The notes under the pieces are model-generated. The model did no database searches and had not been told where the DNA came from. It was given only the letters and a program-made list of their open reading frames with translations. A stretch of 64,000 nt of DNA from Hypomyces perniciosus (lineage: Eukaryota; Ascomycota; Sordariomycetes; Hypocreales; Hypocreaceae). Below, in pieces: positions 44,644-56,091 of this stretch (position 1 is the stretch's first letter; each line of letters opens with the position of its first letter). The DNA is taken from positions 1,922,001-1,986,000 of the forward strand of contig SPDT01000004.1 in the NCBI GenBank assembly GCA_008477525.1, read 5' to 3'. A program made the translations under genes and the position numbers.

Positions 44644-47600
44644 GGTTGGCACACAGCCGCCTCCCTAGAGGCAGCAACAGCTGATTATTGCAGCTCTCTG
44701 TGTGTAAGACCTAAAATGCAGACGAGGCTATGCTCAGAGGGGCGATAAATGAGTGACGGCACTCAGCCTGGGAGGGACTGAGGACAAAGGTTGGTCGTTG
44801 CCACAGGGAGAAATTCGGGCGTTGTTGATGCTCGAAACAGGAGAGAAGCGTCACTGGGAGGGAGCCTCGCGCGCGGCTAGTCAAGGCGAATTAGGGGCCC
44901 AGGACATGGGCATGGCAGACAAGACGCTTAAGTCTAAAGTCGAAGCCTCGCGAGACTGGCTGAGCATCGGTTTCGAGAGTGTCAGAGGGACTGAGATGGG
45001 TTTGCGTGCCCGTGTGCTTTTCATGTTTGATTCCCTAGTCGGTTCTTACTGTTACAACAGCAAGACGAGGCAGTGCAAAAACGAGGGCCTGCGATTGGCC
45101 GCGCCCTCTCCGCTAAAACCCGGGCGGTGGAGTCGCGCGAGGTACAGCGGCTGCCGTTGAAAGTACCTGGCCCCGAGGCCCCACGCCGGACGACACATGA
45201 GTACCTGGTACTAGTACCTAACCTAAACCGCGTGTGAAGTACGAAGTACATACGAAGTACACACCTCTGTGATGGAAGGCGCTGGCTAGACTGGACTCTG
45301 AATCAGCAGAGCATCACCCCCAAATTCCATGAACAGGGGGGCTCTCAGTTGGCCTCTGCCAAGACTCCTTAGGTCGTTGAGGCATTTGCCGCCGAGGCCA
45401 ACATAACGCAAGGTACCAGCGTAATATTATGCTGTACTACTACGAAGTACTACTACAAGGACTCGTAGTAGTAATGCAGTGGGTGTGGTGTGTGTGCCCT
45501 GAAGAGAGGGCCGGTAGTTGAAGCGGTATGGACTGACTACCTAACCATCATCATCTACACCCTACGAGTACATAGCAAACTGGCGAGACCATCTTGACTC
45601 AGTTCATGCCCATGTCATCTCATGTCATGGGTTACCGCCTGGGAGGATAGCCACTCACAGCCTCCTGGCTCACACGACCAGACAGTTGGGCTCACTCATG
45701 TACTCATAAGTGGCTCGACTGTTCTCCTTCCGGATTGGGCCATTAACGGTATTGGGCTCTTCAGGCGCCAACAGGAAGACTTTGTTGTCAGTCTCTTTAT
45801 CCTACGAGTACGAGTAGTATTTGAAATTGTGCACATCAGAACCCAATAATAATGGGCAGTCAAATCTCATGCCATCAGCCCTATAATGACTAAAATATCA
45901 GATGCTCAGACCGAATGGGTTCTTTGTGCTGACAGGCCCCATTTCGGCCCAGCAACTCTTACCGGTACTACGGAGTACACTGCTCCGTACTACTACTATA
46001 GTACATAGTAGTTCCAGATCACCGGTCTTACCCGTAGGAGTATGCCACGTAACAAACAAAAAAGAAAGAAAGAAAGCCTCAACTATCGGAAAGGCTACAA
46101 GTCGTCTCGCAAACGTAAGACAACTAGAAATCGGACGCGCAGAGGCTGAGTCGACAAATTTTTCGCCGCCCGGACCGGTGTTTGCGTATGTTTGTTGGAG
46201 GCCGCCGCTAACACATGGATTTAAGCTTAGGAAGAAGGTTTTGCCACAGAAGACGGTAAGGACCTCCCCTATGGGGATGGCAGATCTGCCACGCGAGGCG
46301 ACCCAACAAACAGCTGGAAACAAACAAACAAACAAACAAGCATGGAATCTCGCGGTCCAGATCTCAGGGTCCAGGGGAGTTCAGAGTCGGGAAACAGCGT
46401 GCCAAGACCCGAGATCGCCCCTGTTGCCTTGCAGTAAACAGCTCACGGACTACTCCGTAAGGCAGAGAGAGCAAAGGGAGTCACTTCACCGCAGTGGGCG
46501 GTGGCGTTCCAGCACTCTGAGCTTCCTCGTCAGTACTCAATGAAATGTAAGGCATTCCAAGAGGACGGTCACCAACAATGCTGTCAGAATCGACGAGACG
46601 ATCGGGATTCCACATCGATTGCAGGGAAAGAAATAAACAAAAGAAAAAAAAATCCAAGCTTTGTTAACTAACGGTGAGCTTGTTGGGCAGCATGCCTCGT
46701 TTGGAAGGTTGCATACTTGGAGCATGGTATCTCGATCATGATAGGCCACAATATACGAAGTACCTCATGTACATACGAATGAAGATTGGAATTCTATGAT
46801 TCGTCCCGGAGTAACCAGGCGTTTGGAAGCCACTCCAATATTGAGGATTACAATTCTCTCAAATCTCTTCTCTTCTCTTCCCCGTCGTTCCCTTGCTAGT
46901 AAAACTGCCAAGCAGCCCGGGTTTTCCTTCAGCGTCGCATCTTTTGATATAAAACGGGCTTCCCGCACTACCCCTGACACACCTTAATAATGTTAAGCTA
47001 CATTTCAAGCGCTGGCGCCGGCTCGGCAGCGCAACGCCATCTACGGAGTAGGCAATTCAATTTCGGGGCCCAAAACGAGATCGCCTCGTGCCCATCACCT
47101 ATCACACCGCACGAGGAGAGAGAAACATGCCAAGCGCCATGGGGATGGGGGGGGGGGCCCTTGATCAAAATGCAAAAGAGAATCCCACGATCGCTTCATG
47201 GCATACGAGTAAGTAATCATGGTGGGTCTCGAGACAACCAAGCTTCGACGCACAACCTTCTTTTTTTTTCCCTCCGGGGCAAAGCGCGCCAACAAAATGT
47301 TCTCAGATGCACGAAGCACAGCATTCTCCGCTTTATTTCATCTAAAGTTTTCTCGGCTTGCATCATGAAATGTCTCGATCTCTCCCAAATGGTGATGGGT
47401 TGAGGCTGAGCAAAACACGCCATACCGCCGCGAGCGAATGAATATCCTTTCCCCGCATCTTGCCGTGAAGGCTTGAGCCCTTTTTGCATCTGATTGCCAC
47501 TGCAGCAGTCCTTTATCTCCAACTCCGTACGCAGTCCAGGCCGGCCATATCCACGAGTACGAGTAGTATATCCGAAGCCTGATTGCTCGAATGCAAAAAG

Positions 47601-48658
47601 TGGAGCCGCTCCGTCCGATAGCCCCCGAAAATCCGGATTGGGTCTCTCGATGCCCCTCATCAAAAGCCGATATGCACAGTAATATTAAGAGCCAGCCAAG
47701 ATCTGACTTTACGCATGTGGGAAGTTCAAGAGCAGGCGTCATGGATCTTGCTGCAATTGTCGAGCACAGCCTCCTTGGTCAGCTTACATATTCTGCAAAA
47801 GTACGTAGACTTGCCCACTTGCATGCAACTAATAACGTGCTGCCATGTGAGCCGAGTCGAATGGAGCTGTCACCATATGAGACGTGGGACGTGATGCATC
47901 ATGCCACGAACAGCCGATGCTGAAGCCGTTCAGGATAACGTACCCCGGGAATTGTACAAGTTCCCACGGTTCCCTAAATTTGGTTGTGAAAACGCCAAGT
48001 TTTGTCTAAAAAACTTAGCTTTGCGATGCCAAGCGAGCCATGTTTATGGGGGTAAGAGCACAGCCCCGAATGAGGAGAAGTTGGCCACTAAGCATCCAGG
48101 TCTTCGTGCATAGTGCATAGAGAGCTCTTGTTATGTGTGAAGGCGAGATCGAATCTCGTATGTAGGTGCAGAGTTGTATGTATGTTTCACGCGTTGGATG
48201 AGCGGAGGCCTAAGGTTTCTGCGTCACCACGAGATCACGTATGCCGTGGTATCAAACGTGGCGATGGGGGGAGAGTCATTGCAACCCTGAGCCATACTAG
48301 CCTGTAGTTGAACTTTTATCCACGAGTGTAGCAATTTGCACTTGGTACATCTTCATTTTTTGAGAAGCTTGACTCTGTCAAAGTGGGTTGAGGTCTTGAC
48401 TTTTGATGCTACTCACAAGTCAATTCTGTGATGCATCTGTGTACCCAGAGACAAACCTTAACGTAGCAGAAATGAAGTTGGAATTAAGAAGAATCCAAAT
48501 AATTCAACCAAGCATGTACAAAATCGGGAATCTTTTAAATGCCTTTCCCATAATACTCCTATACCATCATTTGTTGCTCTAGGGTATTGGTTGCAAGAGC
48601 ATTGCGTTGGGCTGCCAGGGTCGACAACAACCGAACCAGGGCCTATCGACACACAAGG
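44644..48658. other. 4 kb gap upstream of the Ca2+-ATPase
   Basis: No supported gene in 4 kb. The left end is the Ca2+-ATPase promoter. Copies of the TACGGAGTA family and of a related GTACGAAGTAC (three in a row at about 45236-45262) are frequent, at about 45420-45470, 45969, 46451, 46752, 47042 and 47522. The 213-codon open frame at 45902 crosses palindrome copies and has no domain, so I do not call it. A G-run and T-run at about 47146 and 47261 are homopolymer tracts. Confidence 0.55.
45236..45262. repeat. Cluster of (GTAC)GAAGTAC repeats
   Basis: GAAGTACGAAGTACATACGAAGTAC-type sequence: three GAAGTAC units within 27 bases, related to the TACGGAGTAC palindrome family by one base change. 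Confidence 0.7.
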
Positions 48659-49226
48659 ATGAAGATGGAGTCTTCTCCGGCTCCGTGTCCCCGGACTGCC
48701 CCGGCCTCCAAAATGGGTCTATACGGTAAGCATACAAGCCCATATGCGAAGTACTCTAGGACCACAGGGTCTAACATAAACAGGTGGTATCATGTTCATG
48801 ATATTCTACCTCATGATTCCAACGTCCTGCATCTTATTGGGTCGAATGAACACCGAAAAAGTGGCCAAGCGTATGTATCTATGACACACCAAAGCTGTCC
48901 TCATATGCTAACTCTCCTATCATACTATAGAATTCACTCTTTCCACCAGCTTCCGACAACTGGAACTGTGTCTTGCAACCGCCTTCCTCGTCAGCGTACT
49001 TCAGACTTTCTTTTGCGCCTTGAGCATGCCATGGTCCCAATTTGACGGCCTGATGTCAATTGTATTCACTGGGGGCATTATTGTCACCTTGATCAGCTTA
49101 TCCTCGGTACTGCTTGGGTTGAATGCCAAGCGTTGGATTGTCGCGGACAAGCTAAACTTGGAGTTAACAGGGTACCGGCAACTTGACCAGGACGTTTATC
49201 GCCTTTCTGATTCTCACCTTGTCTAG
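48659..49226 (+). CDS. Small membrane protein with three hydrophobic segments, unknown function
   Basis: Three exons, 48659-48725, 48784-48870 and 48931-49226, splice to 149 residues. Both introns have good donors (GTAAGC, GTATGT), branch sites (TCTAAC, GCTAAC) and acceptors (ACAG, ATAG), and both junctions keep one frame. The product has a polar N-terminus (MKMESSPAPCPRTAPASKM), then hydrophobic segments GGIMFMIFYLMIPTSCILLG (about 23-42), LATAFLVSVLQTFFCALSM and MSIVFTGGIIVTLISLSSVLLGL, and a polar tail ending in YRQLDQDVYRLSDSHLV. I do not recognise a family. The segments appear only after splicing, which argues for a real gene. The ATG at 48665 is an equally good start. It stands alone between two gene-poor stretches. 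Confidence 0.7.
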
Positions 49227-50559
49227 AGGCAATGTTAGTGAAGACTAGTTGTATCAATCTAGATTACTCCGTACTATCCCTTTGAGACCTTTGTCCTCAT
49301 CCGATCACTCTCGGCGTATGCACAACTTGTGATACAGCTACTCCTACTGAGACTTCTAAGCCACCGTGGAGGCGTATGTTCGCAATCTTGGCACCAGTAA
49401 TTCTCGATACAAGCAACATCGCATGTAGTAGTACCGCCGTCGTATATTTCAGGCCATCCTATCAACAGATAGTATCAGATGGTGGGCAAGGCGTGCGCGA
49501 GAGTCCACCAATCAATCACGCATCCCACACGCACTGCAAGGTGTTTTGCACAACAACCACCACCGATCCGAACACACTCAATACCACTAATATTACGAGC
49601 ACTAGTCAGTACTCCAACTGTCACCCTCAATCTTCCTCAATGATACTTCGTACGGAATGTGTGGTTGCTTCCCCAGCCTTTACGGTCCGTATCACTGAGG
49701 CGGTGCTTTGCTCGTGCCGCTCCTTGCCGCCCACAGGTTCATCGAATCCTCGGGTTCCTTCGTCACAACACGAATGTGCTACGACTAAGAGGATCTTAGC
49801 CAAAACGAGACTGAGGTGGACATGAGAAGCGTCTAGACACCCAACTTGTGGAGCGAACCTCTGGCATCGCCTCAATGCCAAGAAGAGATCATTGCGCAGA
49901 GAGTGAAGCTTATCAAGAAACAGAACCTCACTCCTCATCGGATATTCCTAGCTGGGGGCGTCTAGCAAAATCCTTCCATCCGGCGTCCTGTCATTGGGGG
50001 TTATACTAGTACTATACTACTAATATATACCACTGCAATTCTATTGCGGAGTTGCATACGGAGTACGGAGTACGGACAAGCTGTACGGGTCTTTTTTGCA
50101 ATATTATTTCGGAGCTCGGTATTCCACATATGGTGATTGACGCTGTGACTGTCGTAGCTAAAATGGAGCGAATCCGACCCATGTTTGCCCGCAATGCCGG
50201 AGGCCTCCCATGAGTGACTTTCTTGTCAGAATAAGCAACGAGAGAATATTGGCATTTGCCTCTGATACTATGTACTCCGTATGTAGGAGAAAAATACTGA
50301 ATATCGCAATCAAAAGGCTTCTCTTGGCATGTTCGAGAATTACGGCGGCAATCTCGCTGTCTCAGAGAGGCATTCCGGCTATGGACGAAAGGCCTAATGG
50401 TGTGCTTCCTCACTCACGTTGTGCTTGTCTTCCCTTTCCATGGAGAGAGAGAGTTGTACCAGTTTGAGCAAGCATCCTGATCCTCGCCAGATGCTATCGG
50501 TCTAGACAAAAGCTTCTACGACTTCTCTAGGAATGCTTTCTAATGGCTACACTACTGTA
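49227..50559. other. Intergenic between the small membrane protein and PBY1
   Basis: This 1.3 kb has no supported gene. It holds palindrome-family copies at 49265, 50057-50075 (overlapping copies) and 50273, and on the minus strand a short match to the 5' part of U2 snRNA at 49792-49810. Confidence 0.55.
49792..49810 (-). other. Short U2 snRNA-like segment, probably a remnant or chance
   Basis: On the minus strand TCTCG is followed directly by TTTTGGCTAAGATC, matching the 5' stem-loop region of U2 snRNA (which has a GGCC insertion between these parts). Downstream the branch-site recognition sequence and an Sm site cannot be found, so this is not a working U2 gene. Confidence 0.25.
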
Positions 50560-53102
50560 TCATCTCCTCCCCAAGTCTATCTTGCGCACCTCAACCATGT
50601 CTCCATCTTCCTGGCCATTCTTCACCAAGACAGCCTCGACATCAAAGAACGGCACGATACCTCGACGAACAAAACCTCTCCAGAACCCTTCCACAACATC
50701 CTGCAAGTCCCCTCCCGTCTGCTTAAAGTCCGGGAACGCATTAACCTCCAACAACCATGCCACCCCCTTCGCATCCACCAAGAAGTCCAAGCCAAACACC
50801 TCAAACGCATTCGGCAACGTCTGGAAGTGGATCGGCATAGCCCTCGCCGCCGCCTCGAACACCTCCCCCGTCACGCTGCATATCTGGGCAAACACATCCC
50901 CCAGGGTTGCCTCCGGCAGGGGCAGGTCCCAGAACCGCTGCACCGTGTTTTCGTTGGGCGAGTCTTGCAGACATGTATTTGTGAGGAAGGCCTCGATGTC
51001 GTTGGGGGAGTCCGAGGGGGCTGTGTATGGCTTCCCCGCGAAGAGGGCTAGCATGTGCCTGTAGACGTAGACGTTGAGGCTCCCTGTGCAGAGCACGTAC
51101 GTGCGGATGTGGAACTTGTGCCCTCCGGAAGAGGAGGTGAGGAGAGGGGGGTGGATGTATGGCTGAGCCACGAAGTGACGAAGATGCGATGTAGTGATGA
51201 AGTCTCCATCCTCTGCTGACCGGTCTGCAGCTTCGCCTCGTTGACCCGCCTCTTCCTCCTCGTCCTCATCGTCACTGTCTGGGCGATCCGCCTCCCATCC
51301 GTCGAAGACAGCCTGAAGCTCCTCCATCGTACTGAACAGGCGAATGCCCTGACCACGATCACTCATGCCGGGCTTCAATATCCACCACTCCCTCTCGTCA
51401 GACTCCAACTCTGCGTTGCGATCCATACTCTCACGGAGGTCGAACGCTTCAACAAGGGCATCATCAAGGAACTCGGCGTAGTCAACCTCGAAAGCCTCGC
51501 TGCGCTTGAGGTGTTCCTTGAGAACGGATCCCGGATTCTTGGCCACCCAGTGGTCGAGAGTTGCGGATAGGTAGTGTTTCCTGATGAGAGCTTTTCGTAT
51601 CATGTAGCTGTTGATGAGGCAGGATCGAGGATGCGATGATGCAAATTCGAAGTCGATGGACTCGTAGGGGGTGATTTGCAAGACTTTGACGTCCGGAGAG
51701 GAGAGCATGTCTGCCAAACTGAGGTCATCTTCTGATGATGATACCTCGGTGACGAGACTCAACGTATCTTTGGGCAGTACAGAGTCCAACGCAGATAGAA
51801 TAAGGGGCTGAACATATGGATCATCGTATGAGACGACAGCTTGTATCTTCTCCCCTTTCTTCTCTCGAATTGCCACCTCTTGTGTAAAGGTTACTTCCAC
51901 CGATGAAGAAGAGCTTGGACTGTGAAAAACTGTATGTAAGAATATGATCTACTACTGACCGATCTTCAATTACGCATAGATTACATGTAATCCAAGCCGT
52001 CGTAACTCATCACCTCATCTCTTCATATATCCTGAAAATATGCAATGCCACACAATACAAACGCAACGGAGGTACTACTCACAGCTCTAGCTCTTTCTGG
52101 GCCTTTGCGCCTGCGCAGCTTGCAAAATTCGCCCTGAGGGGTGTAACACTGGGTCGCCGAGTTAGTTGCAATATCCATCGTGTTTCTAGATATCTAGACT
52201 TACCTTGATTGCCCTTCTTTAACAACCCAGCCGTCCGTTCCAGGACCGGACTCGTCCACACTCTTGTACACCTCTGTGAACTTGGGAGCCCACTTGAAGT
52301 GCTTATGGCTATGTCCCTTCTCGTTGGACTTGTCCTTGTTCTTGTCATCCACTTCACCTTCAGGACCTTCACGTATTCTCGCCTCTTCGATGGCTTCTTC
52401 ATCTGCAGGGCAATCAATCGCCTCAAAGCAGCCCCCGTCTCTCCAGTAATTCTGCAAAATATCCGTCCAGATGGTCTTGTTCTTCTCCACGCCCTCAACG
52501 AGCGGGACGTTGACGCTATACAAATCCGCGCTGCCATCCGTCGGCCAATTCTTGTATAAGTACTCGATTAGCCTGACGCTGTGTCGACAAGCCGCATCGA
52601 TAATCAAGGGATCGTGGTTCCGCGTGAAGAAGGCAAAGCTCAGGGCAATGGATTTCCGATTGCAAATCGCAGCCTCCATCGCAGCACCAAGGGTTCCCGA
52701 GCTCAAGGCAAAGATGGCCGTGGTATTCCTCCCGTAGTTTGGTCCGCTCACGACCAAATCGATAGGTCCTTTCTCCTCGAAGAAGTGATTCAGCCCAATC
52801 TGCACGCAAGACGCCGGTGTTCCGTCGATGAGGATCCATTCCTCCACATCGCCCGAGGGAGAGGGCCGAGTATGCGTCGTTCCCTCGTCGTCTTCGCCGT
52901 GGCTCTTGGACGATGGATGGTAGTAGAGCGGCTTGAGGGTCTGGCCGATCATGTGGGCTTTCCCGATCCATGAGCGCTGTGTATGGGGGACACAGACAGA
53001 GACAGTGTGCCCGGCCTGCTGTAAGTGCCGTACGAGGGAGTGGACATAAGGAGAGGAGTGAGGCGACGGCGGGCCGTCATCGTTGGTTACGAGGATATGC
53101 AT
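50560..53102 (-). CDS. PBY1: SurE phosphatase / tubulin-tyrosine ligase fusion protein Pby1
   Basis: Three exons, 53102-52204, 52133-52083 (51 nt) and 51919-50560, give 769 residues, close to the 753 of yeast Pby1. Residues 1-300 are a SurE-type phosphatase/5'-nucleotidase: MHILVTNDDGPP with the metal-binding Asp pair, IDGTPASCVQIG and SGPNYGRNT. Residues from about 320 are a TTL-like ATP-grasp ligase: SCLINSYMIRKALIRKHYLS, WWILKPGMSDRGQGIRLF, KFHIRTYVLC and WLLEVNAFPDFKQTG. Yeast Pby1 associates with P-bodies and the decapping enzyme. What either domain acts on is unproven, and tubulin itself is doubtful as substrate. The bridge exon contributes RANFASCAGAKAQKELEL. An acidic loop (DSDDEDEEEEAG) interrupts the ligase domain. 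Confidence 0.92.
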
Positions 53103-53805
53103 TGTTTTGCGATGTTCAAAGGCAAAGGCAAAGGCGAGGAGGCGATCGGACTGTCGAGGATGGTTCCAAGATCAGGATGAAAAAGAATTGCCAGAAATTC
53201 AGCGCATTCAGCAGCTGTAGCAGCAGTTTCAGCGCTATAATTCGCTTCTTGTCCCGTTGATAGGCGGCGGCAATGGAAAGATATGGAGTAAATAAATAAA
53301 GGATGAGGGGCAGAGATCGAGTTGACGCGGGGCGATGCACACACTATGGGACCGTTGGGCTGCGAGAGAGAAATGGTGCAATATTTTGAGTCTTTTCCGA
53401 GTTTGAGTACTACTACCACTACTAATCGATTGATTGATTGATAACCTATAGCTTACAGGAGACACACAGACATTACATAGCTCCAGACACATCTTCAAAC
53501 TTCGCCGTTTAGCAGAATCGGATCATCATAACATAATCTATGATCCCTTTCCTCGTCGTCCAGCTGCTGTTCCGACGGATATCCACATTGTCCGCCAACG
53601 CCATAACAGAACCGAATCCATCTGCTTCCACTTCCAGATCATGATGGATGGAATATTCAACAAGAAGTGCAAAATTAGTTGACATCAAAGAAGCCGCCAG
53701 AAAGCAGCTTTTCCCGCCGTGTACCGCAGCCAAGAGACTATTACGAAATCCATAAAACACAAACCGAGGCAACCCATTTTCTCCTTCCTCAAGCGTAGCC
53801 ATCTC
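53103..53805. other. Intergenic between PBY1 start and the orphan nuclear protein gene
   Basis: The PBY1 promoter and the 3' UTR of the gene at 53806-55131. A 97-codon open frame at 53509-53802 starts four bases after the upstream stop codon and has no recognisable domain; I treat it as 3' UTR. Confidence 0.55.
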
Positions 53806-55131
53806 TTAGGCACGAGTTCTCTTGGCATTCGTGGAAGCAAGAGCTTCACCAGATCGTTTAGTGCCTGCTTGAGCCTTGTGCTCCTTAGTACGAGGCCAAG
53901 AATCAAAGGGACTTCTCTTCCCAGTACGCTTCATGGGCGTTGAAGCTTCCGCCAGCTTGTTTGTAGAGCGGGTTGTTCGCTTGGTATCAGGTGGAGACAC
54001 GGGTGCGAATCTGGGTGCTTCAGGCGTCTGGGCCCTCTCATGCTTGGCCTTGATAGGTGTTTGAGGGTTCTTCTCGGCGTCCGACATGTGCAGATCCTCA
54101 ACATCGGTTGCAGCCTCTTCCTCTTCAAGCATTTCCTTGGTCTTTTGGGAAGGGAACAGAAGTCTGGGCTTGATGGACGAACGCGTGAGTGGTCGGGAGA
54201 TATGGGTCTCGACATCGGATCCCAGCTCCTCGGCCTCCTCATCTTCATTTTCCGAGAATTTGCGGAAGAATTTCTTGCCACGGCTGCCAAAGGTTAGCAA
54301 AGAAAAGTCGCTGTAAAAGTAATAGGATGCTACTCACAATACGTAGACCATTCCATCCTCACGGCGAGAAGCATCTTCGATCGACTGGGGGCCTTCGCCA
54401 GCAATCATGACTTGTCGGCGCTTGCTGCGGCGCTTGGGGGACTCTGGTTGTGCGTTGTTGCCGTAGAATGGGTTTGACTCGCTTTCATCCTTGGTGGGGA
54501 TGCGGTCCTGAGAATCCGTGAAAATTTCGATGGGATCCTCAACGTCTTCTGCTCTGAAACTCTCCATCGTGATTCCAGAATATTTCTTCACCGCCCGCTT
54601 CTTACGAGGACTGGCCACGGCGGTCTCCTCGGATGGGAAGAGATTGCGGGCGAAGGACTGAATGTTGGCTACCGTCTTTGCATTCGGCGGCTTCTGAGGA
54701 GTCTTGGAGGGCGTGGGAAGCATGCCGGTGGAACGTGAGATAGAAGCGGTAGCAGACTTCTCGACAGGCTTGTTCTTGAAACCCAAAGCGGCAGCGGCAT
54801 TGGTAGTGCTTTCCGAGGTCAAGCTCGACGACACGCGGCGGGTTGAATCAGAAGCGACAGTCCGCTTCTTGCGTGGGGATGAAATTGGGGATACCATGGC
54901 GGCAGAGCTTTGGCTGGAACACTTCCTTGCTGTGCGAGGTGATGCAGGCGGCTGACGGCGCAAAGGTGGCGGCGATGGGGTTCTAGCGGCAGCGCGTTGT
55001 GATGATAACCGTGCGGACTTGCGAGGTGAAAAGGGTTCCCAGCTGTCATGGAAGCCGAGTCGAGGAGCTGATGGTGTTCGGACGGAGTGAGGGGGAGGTG
55101 GTGTTGAAGGCGTCATGTCTGCTGAGGCCAT
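53806..55131 (-). CDS. Orphan Ser/Thr/Pro-rich, probably nuclear protein
   Basis: Two exons, 55131-54338 and 54283-53806, give 423 residues. I know no named family. The protein is basic and mostly disordered, with many SP/TP sites (candidate CDK sites) and KR clusters (SPRKKRTV, SPRKKRAVKK, PKRRSKRRQ) that look like nuclear signals. Three blocks look constrained: MLPTPSKTPQKPP followed by ANIQSFARNLF; GITMESFRAEDVEDPIEIFTDSQDRIP; and MVYVFRGKKFFRKF, which spans the splice junction. The C-terminal half repeats Ser/Thr-Pro and ends basic (SGEALASTNAKRTRA). The frame continues upstream without an ATG; 55131 is the first. Shares a 960-base promoter region, with G1/S-type boxes, with DUO1. A chromosome-cycle role is only a guess. 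Confidence 0.8.
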
Positions 55132-56091
55132 TTCGAGAGGAGAGAAAAAGGTGAGAAGAAAGCCAGCGGGGTTTGGTTGCGTCAGAATAGACTGCGCCCT
55201 ATTTCTTCCTATCGGCCTATCGTTCGACCCGATGTGAACTCCTTGTGATGTCGACTGGGAGGAAACTCTATCTCTGGCAGTGCCAGCCACAGCAATTGGG
55301 AGCAGAAGGTTTTGCAGGAGACGTCGGACGAAAAAAGCGGTCTAAGGCGACAGTGAGGAATCAGATAGGACGAGACTACAGTGCGTAGACCTGAGCGACA
55401 GCGGCGTTCAGGATGGATGAGCAATTCGACGTGGAAAAATACAGCGATGGATTCTTGTTGACAATGTAATGTTATGTTTGGTGATGGTAGGAGAAGGGGT
55501 CGGGATTTAGAGAGGTAGACGGGCCCGCGAGAGGAGGCTGGGGCAACGCCAGGAATGCGCTGGCGCTGCGGAACCAGCCCCCTGTTTAGAGTAGCCCTTT
55601 GTCCACTAAACGAGCCCTGGAGGGCCGGCCAGCACGCGTCGGGCCCCGCTGAAAGCAGGGTGCAGCGCGTCTTTTTCGCGCCCCAACGCGCCAATCAAAG
55701 TGCGACAGGCTTCGATGCCCTTTGATTAAGATGCCCACGTTTTTTTGGCGGGGTATGCATTCACGCATTCACGCATGCTAGGAGGTAAAATCCCCACCAG
55801 CAATGAATTTGCCCTGGTTGGGCTCCATTGCCATGTCTTATGTACATGCTACTAGTACGCATCAGTCATCACCACAGCAGCAGGACCCAAGTGCCGTGCA
55901 TAACTTGAATATTACAGCTAATGTACATAATACACGTGTACAATGCCGCACCCTGCCTGTATGAAATATTCCCCCACCTCAAACGCCTGCATAACGTCAC
56001 CATAGATTTTCGACAGTTCAGTTGTTTGTCGCATTCACATTGAGCGGCCACGACACATTAACCTCTAGAACCACCAGATCTCATTTCCACT
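55132..56091. other. Divergent promoter region of the orphan nuclear protein and DUO1
   Basis: These 960 bases have no supported exon. The middle (55630-55695) is a GC-rich cluster of ACGCGT, GCGCGTC, TTTCGCGCC and ACGCGCC boxes. On either side the sequence is ordinary. Confidence 0.6.
55634..55693. promoter_or_regulatory. Cluster of MCB/E2F-like boxes between the orphan gene and DUO1
   Basis: ACGCGT (55634-55639), GCGCGTC (about 55666), TTTTTCGCGCC (about 55672-55682) and ACGCGCCAA (about 55686-55694) within 60 bases. These match MBF (ACGCGT) and E2F-type (TTTSGCGC) cores. They lie about 500 bases from the orphan ATG and 400 bases from the DUO1 ATG. Confidence 0.5.

Noticed and set aside
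45902..46543. 213-codon open frame in the 4 kb gap
   Set aside because: It crosses repeat-family copies, has no domain, signal or conserved composition, and overlaps an open frame of 145 codons on the other strand.
47500..48320. Possible gene made of several short open frames
   Set aside because: I could not find donor/acceptor pairs that join them in frame, and no hydrophobic or domain pattern appears.
49680..49830. A functional U2 snRNA gene
   Set aside because: Only the first stem region matches; no branch-site recognition sequence or Sm site follows.
53509..53802. 97-codon open frame directly after the orphan nuclear protein gene (minus strand)
   Set aside because: It starts four bases after the upstream stop codon, where a second eukaryotic gene would not be expected, and shows no recognisable domain. 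It is probably 3' UTR.
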